Source of the DNA: Verrucomicrobiales bacterium | Lineage (GTDB): Bacteria > Verrucomicrobiota > Verrucomicrobiia > Limisphaerales > UBA11320 | Direction of reading: 5' to 3' | Assembly (NCBI GenBank): GCA_016793885.1 | Contig: JAEUHE010000014.1 | Location: forward strand, 1-63,343 | DNA: 63,343 bases | In this document: one piece after another, positions 28,001 to 36,826 of the stretch | Numbering within the stretch: position 1 is the first letter of the stretch | How the letters are laid out: every line of letters begins with the position of its first letter | Translations under genes and position numbers: made by a program | Notes under the pieces: model-generated | The model's database searches: none | The model's input: the letters and a program-made list of their open reading frames with translations, nothing else | What the model was told of the DNA's origin: nothing

Positions 28001-31000
28001 CTCGGAGTTCAGGAAGGCCTGCCGTTGTTCGACCCATCGTTTCATGGCGGCAGGATTGCTGATGATGATCCCCCCGGCGGTCATCTCCGCATACTTGGCA
28101 TCCATCAAGGCAGCCAGGCCGTTCCCGTTCATCGGTCCTTCCGCGATCCTCTTGAGCGAGCGGAGGTACATTCGTCGGAACTCCGGGGTTTCATAAATGC
28201 GGACCATTCCCGGGTCGTCCGTGTTGGTTTGGAACAGGTCGTCGCCGGTCGGACCATCGGATCCCTGGTTTCCCAGGACGATGTTGAAATCCCAGGTTAG
28301 GAGGGTCCATTTTCCTCGGCTCGGCTTATAGCCGTACATGTTCTGCGCATTGGAGTTTCCGAAGCTGTCCCAGTTGCCGACCGCATGCTGCACGGCGAAA
28401 ACCCCCATCCACTCTTCCATATCCACTAGATGTTTCATGTTGGCGACGTAGTCGCCTCGCGGGGGGGTATTCGCCGCGTCGATCAAATCCCACACATTGG
28501 TATAGTCATTGGCGGTTCCGTTTGCCGCCCTTGTCAGCCAGTTGTAGCGGTAGCGGGCCAGCTTCTTGATGTTTCCAGTGGGCCCAGTGTAGAAGTGCAT
28601 GAGTCGGCACATGGAAACGGTGTCGAATCCAGCGCCGCCGCTGCCGGTGGAGGTGACGTCATCAAACTCGAACCAGGGCTGCAGCTTGTAAAGATGGCCA
28701 TCGCTGTCATCGGGAAATCGTTGGTTGACGACATCGGATCCCGGGGTCTGGGTGTCCTCCATGAACGCATTGCCTTTTCTTACCCCGTTAAAATAAAAGC
28801 CGATGATGCGGCGATAGTTGTAGGGCAGATCCATCTGCTGCATGACCCAGTAAGCGGTCTGTTCCGCTAGCCCGGTGGCGTCGTCGAACGGCCCGTTGCC
28901 GGGTGCGTGGATCTTGTTGAAATTCTCGGTGCCCAGCAGCAGATCATCCAAGGGAAGCTCCAGCGAGTAATTGCAGCCAGCGGTCATTGGGGACTCGATG
29001 CCTTGGTGGTAAGGGCTGCCGGAATACTTGCCTCCGATGTTGTAAATGGCTCGGTAGTTTCCATAGACGAACGTGCCTTCCACCCGCTCATTGCTGAGCG
29101 ACGGCCGGTTGATCCAGGTCTTTAGGTTCTTGGCCGTCATCCAGAAGTGGTAGCTCGAGAACCCGCTGGCTGGGGTGGGTTCTCCAAAGCGGACCAGGCA
29201 TTCTTGCTGGGGGGCAACTGCCGGGAAGCGAGCCGATTGAGTCGGCGAAGCGTCGTCAGCTGCCTCCAGGTAGAACGCCACGAGTGTTCCCAGGGGTTGG
29301 CCGGGTATCACGCCGCTGAAGACTCCATCCTGGCCAAGCAGGTCGCCCTCCTGTCCGGCGTCGTTCATCCTCACGGACGTGTAATTCGTCTCGGGATCGG
29401 TTCGATACCACACGGTGAGTGATTTCACGCCATCGGGGTCCGCCACGCGCGCGGTGATAGTTACGTCGTGGTTGGCCGGCGGCAGCACGGGCTGATGCTG
29501 AACCGCGGCGATGGCTGGCGGTGCATTGGTGGCTGCCTGGGTGTTGCGCTGCCCTGGGGTTCCCAAGTTGGTGGGGACTTGCAGGACGCCGGGAAGCTCG
29601 AACCCATTTCCCTTGAGGCGCAGGATCAGTTCGGGCCATCCCCGGAGCCAGCGGGCCCGGGCGCGGATCGTGCAGGTCTGGCCGGCGGCGAGGTCCGGCG
29701 ACATGGCGACCCGAATGCGATTGGCCCCGGTGTCGCCTCGCGCGGAGGCTCGCACATGCAGTGACCGGGAACTTTGATATCCCTCGTCGAGTTCGAGAGA
29801 GGACTGCACATGGTCGCCCTGCACGACCCAAGGCGCCAGCCCGCTTTCGAAGGTCGAGTTGGAAACCCGGTTGGCCGCGTTGGTGCCGGCGAAGACTTCC
29901 ACATTGTCCAACAGACACTCCCCCGCGTTGAGCAGGGTGACCTCCAGCCGATTGATGGGCCCGCTGTTGTAAGGTCGGCTGTTGTCGATCAGGCCGGTGG
30001 CCTCAATGAGACTCCACGGAGCCTTCTGAGTCTCGTCGCTGTCGCCCCAGTTGGCGGCCAAGCGATGGTTGGCGCGGGGGTCTCTGAGTTCGAGGCTGCT
30101 GCCATCGCCGTTTGCCCAACGCCCCCACTGGCCCCCTCGGGCAAACGTCACTTCGTCGATGACTGGATAAATGATGTTGGTCTGCTCCACCCCGTTGGCT
30201 CCGCGTGAAACCTCCTCGATGGCCATCGCCAGCGCGACGCGGTTCCCGTCGCGCGTGGGCTTCCCGCTGTAGTCTCCGAAGGTATTTTGCGGCGTCAGCG
30301 TTCCTGGATAGCGGGACAGCAGCCGGGATCGATTTTTCCCCACTACCACATAGCCTTGGGCTGGAAGAGTTGCCCCGGGGGGGAAGGTGAAGGAGATGCC
30401 TGACACGAATTTCCAGCCCGCGATGGAGAGGGTGTTGGTGCCCTGGTTGAACAACTCGATGAACCCGTCGTCGTCGTCCCCGCTGATCGGCTTGTACATG
30501 ATTTCGTGGATCACGACATCATGCACGAGAATGTCCGTGTTGGGTGAGCCGGGGCTTCGGGTTTTCAAGGGATACCATTCCTGGTTGCCATCGGGATGCC
30601 TGCCTTGTGAGACACCCGGGCGCTGATCATCGAACCGTACCGCATCGATCACCCGATCTCGGTTTGCGTTGACGAGATAAAGGGTTTCTCCCTCCGCGTT
30701 GAGGCTGAAGCCGAGCCGAGATTCATCGTAGGTCAGGAAACCTCCCGCGGGAATGATCGTTCCATCGGGGATTCGAAACTTGTTCGTGGTGGGCGAGTCG
30801 GTTAGCCAGGCTCCCGAAAGATCGACCGGCTGCGGGTTGTGATTGTAGAGCTCAAGATAGTCCGGGTCGGCTCCGCTGGGGTTGGCCAGGAATTCGTTGA
30901 TGAGCACCCCTCGGAGCGGTTCCCGTCCCAGGCTCTCCGCCCTGCCGGGAGATCCACCCTTTCGATCACTGATCCCCCATGCCTCCGGGAATGACTCACC

Positions 31001-32107
31001 GCGCGATGGGCGGGCGAGGGAGAGCGAGTGACCGGTGCCGTCCGCAGCGGCGGGCCAGGGGGGGAGGTGGGAGTAGGGAACATCGAGCATGACCGCATTG
31101 ACTCGATCCAAGAGCTGCACTCGTCCCGTCGGCTTGAGCGATCCGGTGAAAGGGCCGACGACGTTCGCAATGCCATAGGTCCGGCGGATTGCCTCCGGGT
31201 CACGGGCTATCACCAAGTATTGCCCGCCATGCAGGCTCGTGCCGGCTGGGAAAATGAATTGCACATCCCCGCTGAGGCGGTAGCCCCCGATCTCCTCGAA
31301 AAATGGATTGGAGTTGAACAGTTCCACGTATTCGAGACTGTTGGTTGATCCCGATTCGAGCGGAGGGTGATTGTAGAGAATTTCGGTGATTGCGAGCCCC
31401 GTGGTTCGACTGGATGGGCCGGGAGGTTCGTGCTCCCCGAACGACATCAGACTCCTGGTGGATGAAGTGTTGGCAAAATCCCGGAACCGCGCGGTTGCAG
31501 GGGAGGCGGGCGACCGGCTCGCCAGCGCGAAACCCAGGTAGGCTTGGGCGGGTAAATCCACCGAGGCTGAACCCAGAGGCATCCACTGTCGTGCGTCGCG
31601 ACTGGCGTAGCCGGTGAGACGGTCGTTCACACGCTGGAGGCGGATCCAGGCATCGGGTGGGTTGGGCGGAAAGAACCCCTCCGGCACCGCGTTTGAATCC
31701 ACCCCTGACCGCGATATAAAAAGCGATCCCGCCAGCCCGGGAGTGGTGGCCACCATGGCGAAGGCGGCATTGGTGCTGAGGCTCGACCGCACCATCAGTC
31801 CCGCTTTCGCCCAGGGGTCTCCCGCGTCCAGTTTCGGGATTCGCACCTGCACATCGAAGTCCCCGGTAAGTAACTGCCAATGATAGCGAAACTCGTCCGA
31901 TTTGCCATCGATGTCGCGTCCGGAGAAGCTGAGGTCGACCCCCGCCGATACGACCGCCGTTGAGCCGGGCTGGCTTGGCCGGCCGATGTCGTCCGACGTG
32001 AATGGCTGCGCCCTAAGGACAGTTCCTGGGACGAGGCACACCAGAAGGGAGAGGAGTATCGGCAGGTTGAGCTTGGCCGACAGGAGGCCGGGACGTGCGA
32101 GATGCAT
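25052..32107 (-). CDS. Giant secreted lamin-tail/CotH-kinase-like protein
   Basis: 2351 residues with an N-terminal signal (LPILLSLLVCLVPGTVLRA). Order: a DUF1349/LamG-like domain (about 45-210, FDVQVRIPKLDAGDPWAKAG); three lamin-tail domains (ITEILYNHP, LINEFLANPSGADPDYLEL, IHEIMYKPISGDDDDGFIEL); a carbohydrate-binding-like segment; a CotH kinase-like domain (about 980-1375, SYHFWMTAKNLKTW, KWTLLTWDFNIVLGN); three more lamin-tail domains (INEIHYNPALPNAAYLEL, LNEVLPYNVNGISDN, INEWMADNEGF); two cadherin/He_PIG-like Ig domains; and the C-terminal module ending YYRLLELP. CotH proteins phosphorylate coat proteins in Bacillus spores; activity here is unproven. Monocistronic. Confidence 0.85.
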   Translation of the reverse strand: MHLARPGLLSAKLNLPILLSLLVCLVPGTVLRAQPFTSDDIGRPSQPGSTAVVSAGVDLSFSGRDIDGKSDEFRYHWQLLTGDFDVQVRIPKLDAGDPWAKAGLMVRSSLSTNAAFAMVATTPGLAGSLFISRSGVDSNAVPEGFFPPNPPDAWIRLQRVNDRLTGYASRDARQWMPLGSASVDLPAQAYLGFALASRSPASPATARFRDFANTSSTRSLMSFGEHEPPGPSSRTTGLAITEILYNHPPLESGSTNSLEYVELFNSNPFFEEIGGYRLSGDVQFIFPAGTSLHGGQYLVIARDPEAIRRTYGIANVVGPFTGSLKPTGRVQLLDRVNAVMLDVPYSHLPPWPAAADGTGHSLSLARPSRGESFPEAWGISDRKGGSPGRAESLGREPLRGVLINEFLANPSGADPDYLELYNHNPQPVDLSGAWLTDSPTTNKFRIPDGTIIPAGGFLTYDESRLGFSLNAEGETLYLVNANRDRVIDAVRFDDQRPGVSQGRHPDGNQEWYPLKTRSPGSPNTDILVHDVVIHEIMYKPISGDDDDGFIELFNQGTNTLSIAGWKFVSGISFTFPPGATLPAQGYVVVGKNRSRLLSRYPGTLTPQNTFGDYSGKPTRDGNRVALAMAIEEVSRGANGVEQTNIIYPVIDEVTFARGGQWGRWANGDGSSLELRDPRANHRLAANWGDSDETQKAPWSLIEATGLIDNSRPYNSGPINRLEVTLLNAGECLLDNVEVFAGTNAANRVSNSTFESGLAPWVVQGDHVQSSLELDEGYQSSRSLHVRASARGDTGANRIRVAMSPDLAAGQTCTIRARARWLRGWPELILRLKGNGFELPGVLQVPTNLGTPGQRNTQAATNAPPAIAAVQHQPVLPPANHDVTITARVADPDGVKSLTVWYRTDPETNYTSVRMNDAGQEGDLLGQDGVFSGVIPGQPLGTLVAFYLEAADDASPTQSARFPAVAPQQECLVRFGEPTPASGFSSYHFWMTAKNLKTWINRPSLSNERVEGTFVYGNYRAIYNIGGKYSGSPYHQGIESPMTAGCNYSLELPLDDLLLGTENFNKIHAPGNGPFDDATGLAEQTAYWVMQQMDLPYNYRRIIGFYFNGVRKGNAFMEDTQTPGSDVVNQRFPDDSDGHLYKLQPWFEFDDVTSTGSGGAGFDTVSMCRLMHFYTGPTGNIKKLARYRYNWLTRAANGTANDYTNVWDLIDAANTPPRGDYVANMKHLVDMEEWMGVFAVQHAVGNWDSFGNSNAQNMYGYKPSRGKWTLLTWDFNIVLGNQGSDGPTGDDLFQTNTDDPGMVRIYETPEFRRMYLRSLKRIAEGPMNGNGLAALMDAKYAEMTAGGIIISNPAAMKRWVEQRQAFLNSEVRKYATNFTLLGSANYTTNSDVAVLTGSAPLDVKTVVVNGVQYPLAWVNPTSRITDSSYVTTWRIIVPLTPGDNHLALEALDLEGARIPGMNLAVSITRTLSELDPRGVVVINEIHYNPALPNAAYLELFNTSTNRAVDLSGWRLDGVGYTFPTGSVINRGQHLVLARDRVGLGRAFGLEAPVFGEYEGGLSDDGEVVSLVKPGPTPDRDIVVDRVRYEPTLPWPQTANGSGSSLQLIDATKDNSRVSNWGSAAERGWIKATLTATNRSPRILLYLTSAGEAYVDDVSLTGPDGKELVINGDFESPLAGTWGVGTNLTQSGRSTAVARSGSSSLHLISTAGFPLNGNTNQAIWQEVSPFATNRYTLTFWYLPSSNGVAVVARTLSTAPFLIQRVLAPVFATPGVANNVSATLPEYDELWLNEVLPYNVNGISDNQGDRDGWLELYNAGSKPISLADYFLTDDYAQLQSWRFPASAIIQPKEFLKVWADGEPEAGNETVFHTSFSLSLTNGSIALVRSIAGTPQIVDYLNYRRLGPDQSYGSFPDGQPFYRQRFTQVTPGNTNDGTPSAVQINEWMADNEGFIPDPGDGKFHDWFELYNPAETTADLSGFYLTDNLSNRTQYRIPSDTLIPPGGHLLVWADKLSPPPNPADLDLHASFNLSKRGGIIALLGPDGRTIDLVTYGGQTNDISQGRFPDGAADLVFMSDPTPRRANQANQSNNTLPKIQAIPSRRLNENTRLSFTATATDGETPPSSLIFSLEPGAPSGASILPDGRFRWRIREDQGPGQFNLAVRVTDSGNPPLSATTQFQVMVDEVNSPPIFNPRSQYTQVGQLLTFATATDGDIPPQELTFSLLPGAPDGVSIDRSTGVVRWQPAESQRGAVQLTVQARDNGVPFLTSVYTYSVTVGGSNEKLLVSQIFASGDRVSIHTRGIVGRTYQLQQSQTLVGATWSRVEDQLAVQEQIIFSDTLIPGQARYYRLLELP

Positions 32108-32250
32108 ACTTCAGCGGTCGGGTTAGCCGCTCGACTCTTGCGGAACGTTGCGGTTGAACAGGCCCCACCGTCCGATTTGCGAGCTGGGTCATCATGACCG
32201 GTCTCGCGCTCGATTGCCACCTCAAAGATGGGGCTTCCGAGTCGGCTCAG

Positions 32251-33780
32251 CTAAGGCTGCCGGGCTTCTTCGCAGAGCGAGCGGAGCGCCTGATGGATCA
32301 GTGGGGCGGTATCGGGTCCAACCGAGTTGACCTCTCCGTAGGGAGACCCTTTTGCGCCATAAAGATAGGGCGGCTTTTCGTCCCATTCGCTGCGCGGAAT
32401 GATGTAGCCGATCTCATCGTTGGCCAGGCCGAACACGAACTTCAATTTTCCGGGCATCAGCTCTCGAATAGCTGGGACCTCCACCGGCGCCACCTCAAAG
32501 TCCCCTCCCGGCGCTTGCTCAACGCCGCCATTCACGATCTCCGGATAGATCTCCCCCGGGATGCACGCCATGGACGCTTCGCCCAGGGTGATGAGGGCGA
32601 CCTCCGACTTCATCCGCATCCAGCTCGAATGACCGCGATCGAGCAGCCCCAAGAAGGTGGCGAGCAGGAATCCCTTGTTTTTGACCGGAAACTCCACCGT
32701 GCGGGCGTGAATCCCGATGGGGGCAATGGTGCTTCCGGGAAGCTCAAGATTCGAGATGCGGTCCAGGACCCGCCGGGCAAGCTGATTTCCCAGCGCCCGC
32801 GTTTTCTCGTGGGATGGCTTCTTGAACTCTTCCCCGGAAAAAGGATCGGTGACCACCGTGGAGGGATGAGTGGTCATCAATCCTCCGACAGCCCCATTGA
32901 CGAAGACATGCGTTCCTCCCAGCCCGGGCAGGACGACTCGGTTGCTGTGTACAATCCCATTCTCGAGAGCGTCCCGCAACGCACCTGGGAAATCGGCCGT
33001 GATCTCTTGGTTCTTGGACCAAGGTGTCTCCGGGTGGTTGCCCCAGCCCACGACTGTTCCCAGGACCTCGGTCCCGGCGGGGTTTCGGAAGAGGACCACG
33101 CGCAGGTCGGAGTCGAAGACCTGGGGTTTGCGAGTATCGGCCACGAGTCCGTCGGGCGGGGTCTTGATTTCATGATAGGAGACTTTGGTTTCCTGCAGGC
33201 TCTGGGCTGCATCGCGGAGTGCTTGTGCCGCCCCATCGATCACCTGTTGTCGGTAGTGGCGGTCAACTCCGCTTCGCAGCGGGCTGGGCCCCCAGAGTCC
33301 CATCAAGTCCGGGGTGGAATGGTTGTGCGTGGAACAAACGACGGTGTAATTGAGCTTGAGCTCGGCCTCACAGGCTCGTCGCACGGCAATGACGTCGTCA
33401 TAGAAGAACCCAATCGCGTCCAGGACCACGAGTCCGACCCGGGTTTGACCGTCATCCAGAACGGTGGCCACGGCATAGAGCGGGTCGTGAACGCCCGTGG
33501 CTGCTCGATTCTGGCTGAATCCCGCCAGCCATATCGGACGTGCTGCGTTGGTCAGCGAGGGCGTGATGTTGATCCGGCCAAACCCCACCCGGAGCGCGGT
33601 GGCCGAGGAGCTTGGTTTCCGGTGGATCGTTAGAGAGTAGCCCGGGGTGCGGTCGCGAAAGACATACGCCGCGCGCATTCCCACGATGGCAACCCCCGCC
33701 AGGAGCACAAATGCAGCTCCGCGGGCCATTGATTTCCATCGGGACCGGTTATGGCGAACTGGCGCAGGCTTGGTCGGCAT
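32251..33780 (-). CDS. Neutral/alkaline ceramidase-like hydrolase, membrane-anchored
   Basis: 509 residues. ATG 33778-33780 (MPTKPAPVRHNRSRWKSMARG, then AAFVLLAGVAIVGMRAAYVF, a single N-terminal membrane helix) is preferred; the longer frame to 33894 runs through a palindromic repeat and is spurious. The catalytic region matches the neutral/alkaline non-lysosomal ceramidase N-terminal domain: RVGFGRINITPSL, AGFSQNRAATGVHDPLYA, VCSTHNHSTPD (zinc-ligand His pair), GWGNHPETPW, FVNGAVGGLMTTH, and CIPGEIYPEI. These amidases cleave N-acyl sphingosines; bacterial homologues may act on other N-acyl lipids. Extracytoplasmic by topology. The C-terminal ceramidase domain is missing, common in bacterial single-domain members. 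Confidence 0.8.
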   Translation of the reverse strand: MPTKPAPVRHNRSRWKSMARGAAFVLLAGVAIVGMRAAYVFRDRTPGYSLTIHRKPSSSATALRVGFGRINITPSLTNAARPIWLAGFSQNRAATGVHDPLYAVATVLDDGQTRVGLVVLDAIGFFYDDVIAVRRACEAELKLNYTVVCSTHNHSTPDLMGLWGPSPLRSGVDRHYRQQVIDGAAQALRDAAQSLQETKVSYHEIKTPPDGLVADTRKPQVFDSDLRVVLFRNPAGTEVLGTVVGWGNHPETPWSKNQEITADFPGALRDALENGIVHSNRVVLPGLGGTHVFVNGAVGGLMTTHPSTVVTDPFSGEEFKKPSHEKTRALGNQLARRVLDRISNLELPGSTIAPIGIHARTVEFPVKNKGFLLATFLGLLDRGHSSWMRMKSEVALITLGEASMACIPGEIYPEIVNGGVEQAPGGDFEVAPVEVPAIRELMPGKLKFVFGLANDEIGYIIPRSEWDEKPPYLYGAKGSPYGEVNSVGPDTAPLIHQALRSLCEEARQP

Positions 33781-33830
33781 GGTGGAGAGATCATGCCGAG
33801 GATCCGTCGCGCACGCGATCAGAAACCTTC

Positions 33831-33881
33831 CGCCTTCAGCCCAATCCATGCCGCCCGACTGCATGGATTGGGCTGAGGGCG
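33831..33881. repeat. Inverted repeat (hairpin) upstream of the ceramidase-like gene
   Basis: CGCCTTCAGCCCAATCCATGC at 33831 pairs with GCATGGATTGGGCTGAGGGCG-type sequence ending 33881 (20 of 21 positions), with a 9-nt loop. Confidence 0.75.
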
Positions 33882-33905
33882 GCGAGGGGCACATGGCCCT
33901 TTGGG

Positions 33906-34028
33906 GTATGGAGTTCCTGCTTTAGCAGGTTCCCCGTCCCTTTCCACTTCGCTGCCCGATCCGCTTGAAGGCGAAACTCCGTACGAGAACGGCACCTCCG
34001 GCGTATGGAGTTCCTGCTTTAGCAGGTT
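33906..34028. repeat. 26-bp direct repeat, two copies
   Basis: GTATGGAGTTCCTGCTTTAG plus CAGGTT occurs identically at 33906-33931 and 34003-34028. Each copy contains a CCTGC-TTTA-GCAGG hairpin, which suggests a dispersed REP-like unit. Confidence 0.75.
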
Positions 34029-34331
34029 GGGCGCGCTGGGGAAGGAAGTCCCCCGACCGCAGCTAGTCCACGACGCGACTCTCTGAGTTTGGGCCATCGG
34101 GCCCAAACCGTAACGGGCTTCTGAGCCCAAATACCGCTGGGTTCGAATTCGCTGAGGGTTGATGACATGGATGCGGTGAGGGGAGGGAGTGATACGGGCT
34201 CTTAGTTGTAACATTCTAGAATAGAACAATATGGGATCTTTATTTGCTCCGGTAGGCAAGCGCTTCAGGGTGTTTGCTGGGTAGTCCTGAGCGGCTGGCA
34301 CCTGGGGTGCTCAAGAGGAGCTGCTTGTCCT

Positions 34332-35579
34332 ATGTTGTTGTCTGAACATCCAAGTTCATCTGCGGCTCCGCGCTTCTTTCTCTATTCCCATGATGGGATG
34401 GGGTTGGGACATACCCGCCGGCATATCGCGATCGCGCGGGCGCTGAGTGAGTTGGAGCCTTCGGCCAGTGTGCTGTTGGTGACCGGCACGGAGGAAGTCA
34501 CACGGTTGGGGATTCCGGCGCAGGTTGAGATTCTTAAGCTCCCCGGGCTACGCAAGGTGGAGAATGGGAGCTACGTCTCGCGTCGTATGTCCATCTCGGC
34601 GGAGGAAATTCGGACTTTTCGCGCCTCGCTTCTGCGGACGGCGGTTCGGTCCTTTAAGCCGAATGTGGTCTTGGTCGACAAACATCCGTTTGGGGCCAGC
34701 GGTGAGTTTCGAGAGGCGCTGCGCATCGCCAAAGACCAAGGAGCCAGGAGCGTGCTGGGCTTGCGTGACATCCTGGACTCGCCGGAGACCGTTGCTGCGG
34801 AATGGACGCCTTATCGAACCCAGCGTGCGATTGCGAAAAACTACGACCAGGTTTTTGTTTATGGTCATGCCCATGTGTTCGACTCGGTTCGTGAGTACCG
34901 GTTTCCCGACGTGCTTGCGAGTCGCACCCGCTTTTGTGGTTACGTGGTTAACCCGGCAGCGACTCCCTCCGGTCGTGGGGGCGAGAAGCGCGTTGTCCCG
35001 CTCGCAACCACTCAACAGCCCCTGGTGATCGCCTCGGCTGGGGGAGGTGAGGATGGAGCGTTTCTGATCGAATCGTTTGTGCGATCGGCTGTCGATGTGC
35101 CTTGGAAGGGAATGGCTGTGGCTGGGCCCATGATGCCTGAGTCCCGATTTCGGCTCTTGGAGCGGATTGCCCTCAGGAATCGCGTGATCTTTCGTCGGTT
35201 CGTGCCGGATCTTCCCAACTATCTCCAGATCGCCTCAGCGGTGGTGTGCATGGGGGGATACAACACGTTGGGCGAGGCGCTGGCGGCAGGTGTGCCGACG
35301 GTTTGTGTGCCGCGTGTGGAGCCGCGTGAGGAACAGTTGATCCGCGCTCAGGCCTTCGGCCGGCTCGGCCTGATGACCTGGCTTCATCCCCGGGAGCTGA
35401 CACCGGCTCGTCTGGGCGCGGCCATTTCCCTGGCGGTGAACCAGAGCCGGCAAAGCATCCGGAGCCGTGTTTCGCGGGTGTTGAATTTTCAGGGAGCCCA
35501 GGCGGCCGCACTTCAGCTGCATGCCCAGGCTCGAGAGTCCTTGATCCCGGGGCGACTTCCCCTGTGCAGTAATCCATGA
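34332..35579 (+). CDS. MurG-like glycosyltransferase (GT28 C-terminal type)
   Basis: 415-residue cytoplasmic GT-B fold enzyme, first of a ten-gene operon. GAGGAG lies 12 nt before ATG. The N-terminal half opens FFLYSHDGMGLGHTRRHIAIARALSEL, the glycine-rich GxGHTRR acceptor loop typical of COG4671/MurG-like transferases. The C-terminal half has the nucleotide-sugar site MGGYNTLGEALAAGVPTVCVPR, preceded by FRRFVPDLPNYLQIASAVV. MurG-type enzymes transfer sugars from UDP donors to lipid or polyketide acceptors. The acceptor here is unknown; context suggests a lipid- or peptide-linked glycan. It overlaps the next gene by 4 nt (ATGA). Confidence 0.82.
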   Translation: MLLSEHPSSSAAPRFFLYSHDGMGLGHTRRHIAIARALSELEPSASVLLVTGTEEVTRLGIPAQVEILKLPGLRKVENGSYVSRRMSISAEEIRTFRASLLRTAVRSFKPNVVLVDKHPFGASGEFREALRIAKDQGARSVLGLRDILDSPETVAAEWTPYRTQRAIAKNYDQVFVYGHAHVFDSVREYRFPDVLASRTRFCGYVVNPAATPSGRGGEKRVVPLATTQQPLVIASAGGGEDGAFLIESFVRSAVDVPWKGMAVAGPMMPESRFRLLERIALRNRVIFRRFVPDLPNYLQIASAVVCMGGYNTLGEALAAGVPTVCVPRVEPREEQLIRAQAFGRLGLMTWLHPRELTPARLGAAISLAVNQSRQSIRSRVSRVLNFQGAQAAALQLHAQARESLIPGRLPLCSNP

Positions 35580-36826
35580 AGACCTCCAATCCCCTCAGAA
35601 TCGGATATGTGGTGAAGCGGTACCCTCGCTTCTCTGAAACCTTCATCGTGAACGAGCTTCTGGCGCATGAAGCCGCCGGCTGGCCCATCGAGATCTTCTC
35701 CTTGGGGCCGTGCATCGATTCGCACTTTCAGAACATCGTGTCCTGCGTTCGCGGGGCTGTGACTTACCTTCCGTCGGAGGTGCCCAAGGCCAGCGAGTTC
35801 TGGCGTTTGGTAGAAGAGGCCGCGAGCCAGTTTCCAGGCTTTTGGAGAACCTTTGAAGCGGCTCGGGGAGAGAATGTCCGGGATGTCTACCAGGCGTTGT
35901 GTCTGGTGGCGGAGATCAAGAAACGCGGCATCGATCATCTGCATGCCCATTTCGCCACGTCGGCCACCTCGGTTGCCCGGCTTGCGTCCCTCTTTTCCCG
36001 GGTGCCCTTTTCGTTCACCGCTCACGCCAAAGACATCTTTCACGAGAGCGTGGTTCCGGAGGATCTCGAGCGTAAACTCAACTCCGCCGACTCGGTGGTC
36101 ACCGTCAGTGATTTCAATCTGGAATTCTTGCAGAACCACTACGGTGCCGCTGCGGGGAAGGTTGTTCGGCTCTATAACGGACTTCATCTGGACCGTTTTG
36201 CCTATGCTGCCCCTGAGGATCGTCCTCCGGTGGTGATCGCGGTGGGCCGTCTGGTGGAGAAAAAGGGATTTAGCGACCTGCTTAAGGCGTGTGCGATTCT
36301 TCGCGATTCAGGAACCTCGTTTCGTTGTCAGATCGTCGGTAATGGCGACCAGGAGGACGCGCTCCGAAGCGAGCTGACCCGGTTGGGCCTCGGTTCTCTG
36401 GTGGAGTTGTCGGGGGCTCGTCCGCAGAGCGACATCATCCGGATGGTGCAGTCGGCTGCGGTGATGGCTGCGCCCTGCATCGTCGGGGAGGATGGCAATC
36501 GAGACGGCATGCCCACGGTCCTCTTGGAGGCCATGGCGTTGGGCACTCCTTGCGTCTCAACCCCGGTTACGGGAATTCCCGAGATTGTTCGCGAGGGAGA
36601 GACCGGGTTGCTCGTTCCGCAGCGGGATCCCGTGGCGCTGGCGCTGGCTCTCAAGCGGTTGCTGGGCGACGCCAAGCTCCGCATTCAGCTGGCCTCCCGG
36701 GCTCGGCGTTTGATCGAGGCGGAGTTCGACATCGTGCAGAATGCGCAACGGCAACGGGAACTCTTCAACGCCTGTGCACGTGAACGTTCACAAACCCAGA
36801 CGGGGCAACCCGCTCTCTGCTCATGA
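35576..36826 (+). CDS. GT4-family glycosyltransferase
   Basis: 416 residues, GT-B fold retaining transferase. The N-terminal acceptor domain begins LRIGYVVKRYPRFSETFIVNEL (the P.FSETF motif of colanic/exopolysaccharide GT4 enzymes) and contains LHAHFATSATSVARLAS and FSFTAHAKDIF. The donor domain has AVGRLVEKKGFSDLLKAC and the E-x7-E region GMPTVLLEAMALGTPCVSTP followed by GIPEIVREGETGLLVP. ATG overlaps the upstream stop as ATGA, and its own stop overlaps the next ATG, so translation is coupled. Probably extends an exported glycan. Confidence 0.87.
   Translation: MKTSNPLRIGYVVKRYPRFSETFIVNELLAHEAAGWPIEIFSLGPCIDSHFQNIVSCVRGAVTYLPSEVPKASEFWRLVEEAASQFPGFWRTFEAARGENVRDVYQALCLVAEIKKRGIDHLHAHFATSATSVARLASLFSRVPFSFTAHAKDIFHESVVPEDLERKLNSADSVVTVSDFNLEFLQNHYGAAAGKVVRLYNGLHLDRFAYAAPEDRPPVVIAVGRLVEKKGFSDLLKACAILRDSGTSFRCQIVGNGDQEDALRSELTRLGLGSLVELSGARPQSDIIRMVQSAAVMAAPCIVGEDGNRDGMPTVLLEAMALGTPCVSTPVTGIPEIVREGETGLLVPQRDPVALALALKRLLGDAKLRIQLASRARRLIEAEFDIVQNAQRQRELFNACARERSQTQTGQPALCS

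Larger units (their letters stand above)
33781..34331. other. Intergenic region with hairpins and a 26-bp direct repeat
   Basis: No gene. A 21-bp palindromic pair (33831-33851/33861-33881, one mismatch), a direct repeat GTATGGAGTTCCTGCTTTAG... (33906-33931 and 34003-34028), a GTTTGGGCC/GGCCCAAAC stem (34087-34108) and GGGCT/AGCCC (34114-34127) are present. An AT-rich patch with TTCTAGAA (34201-34250) is the likely promoter area of the downstream operon. Confidence 0.65.

Noticed and set aside
32194..33633. 479-residue open frame on the plus strand
   Set aside because: Lies opposite the ceramidase-like gene, which has clear motifs; the shadow frame has none.
33781..33894. N-terminal extension of the ceramidase-like protein
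   Set aside because: The extra 38 codons come from a palindromic repeat and would place the membrane helix too far inside.
34206..34234. Sigma70-type promoter TTGTAA-17-ATATGG
   Set aside because: The -10 match is poor; kept only as an AT-rich candidate area in the intergenic entry.
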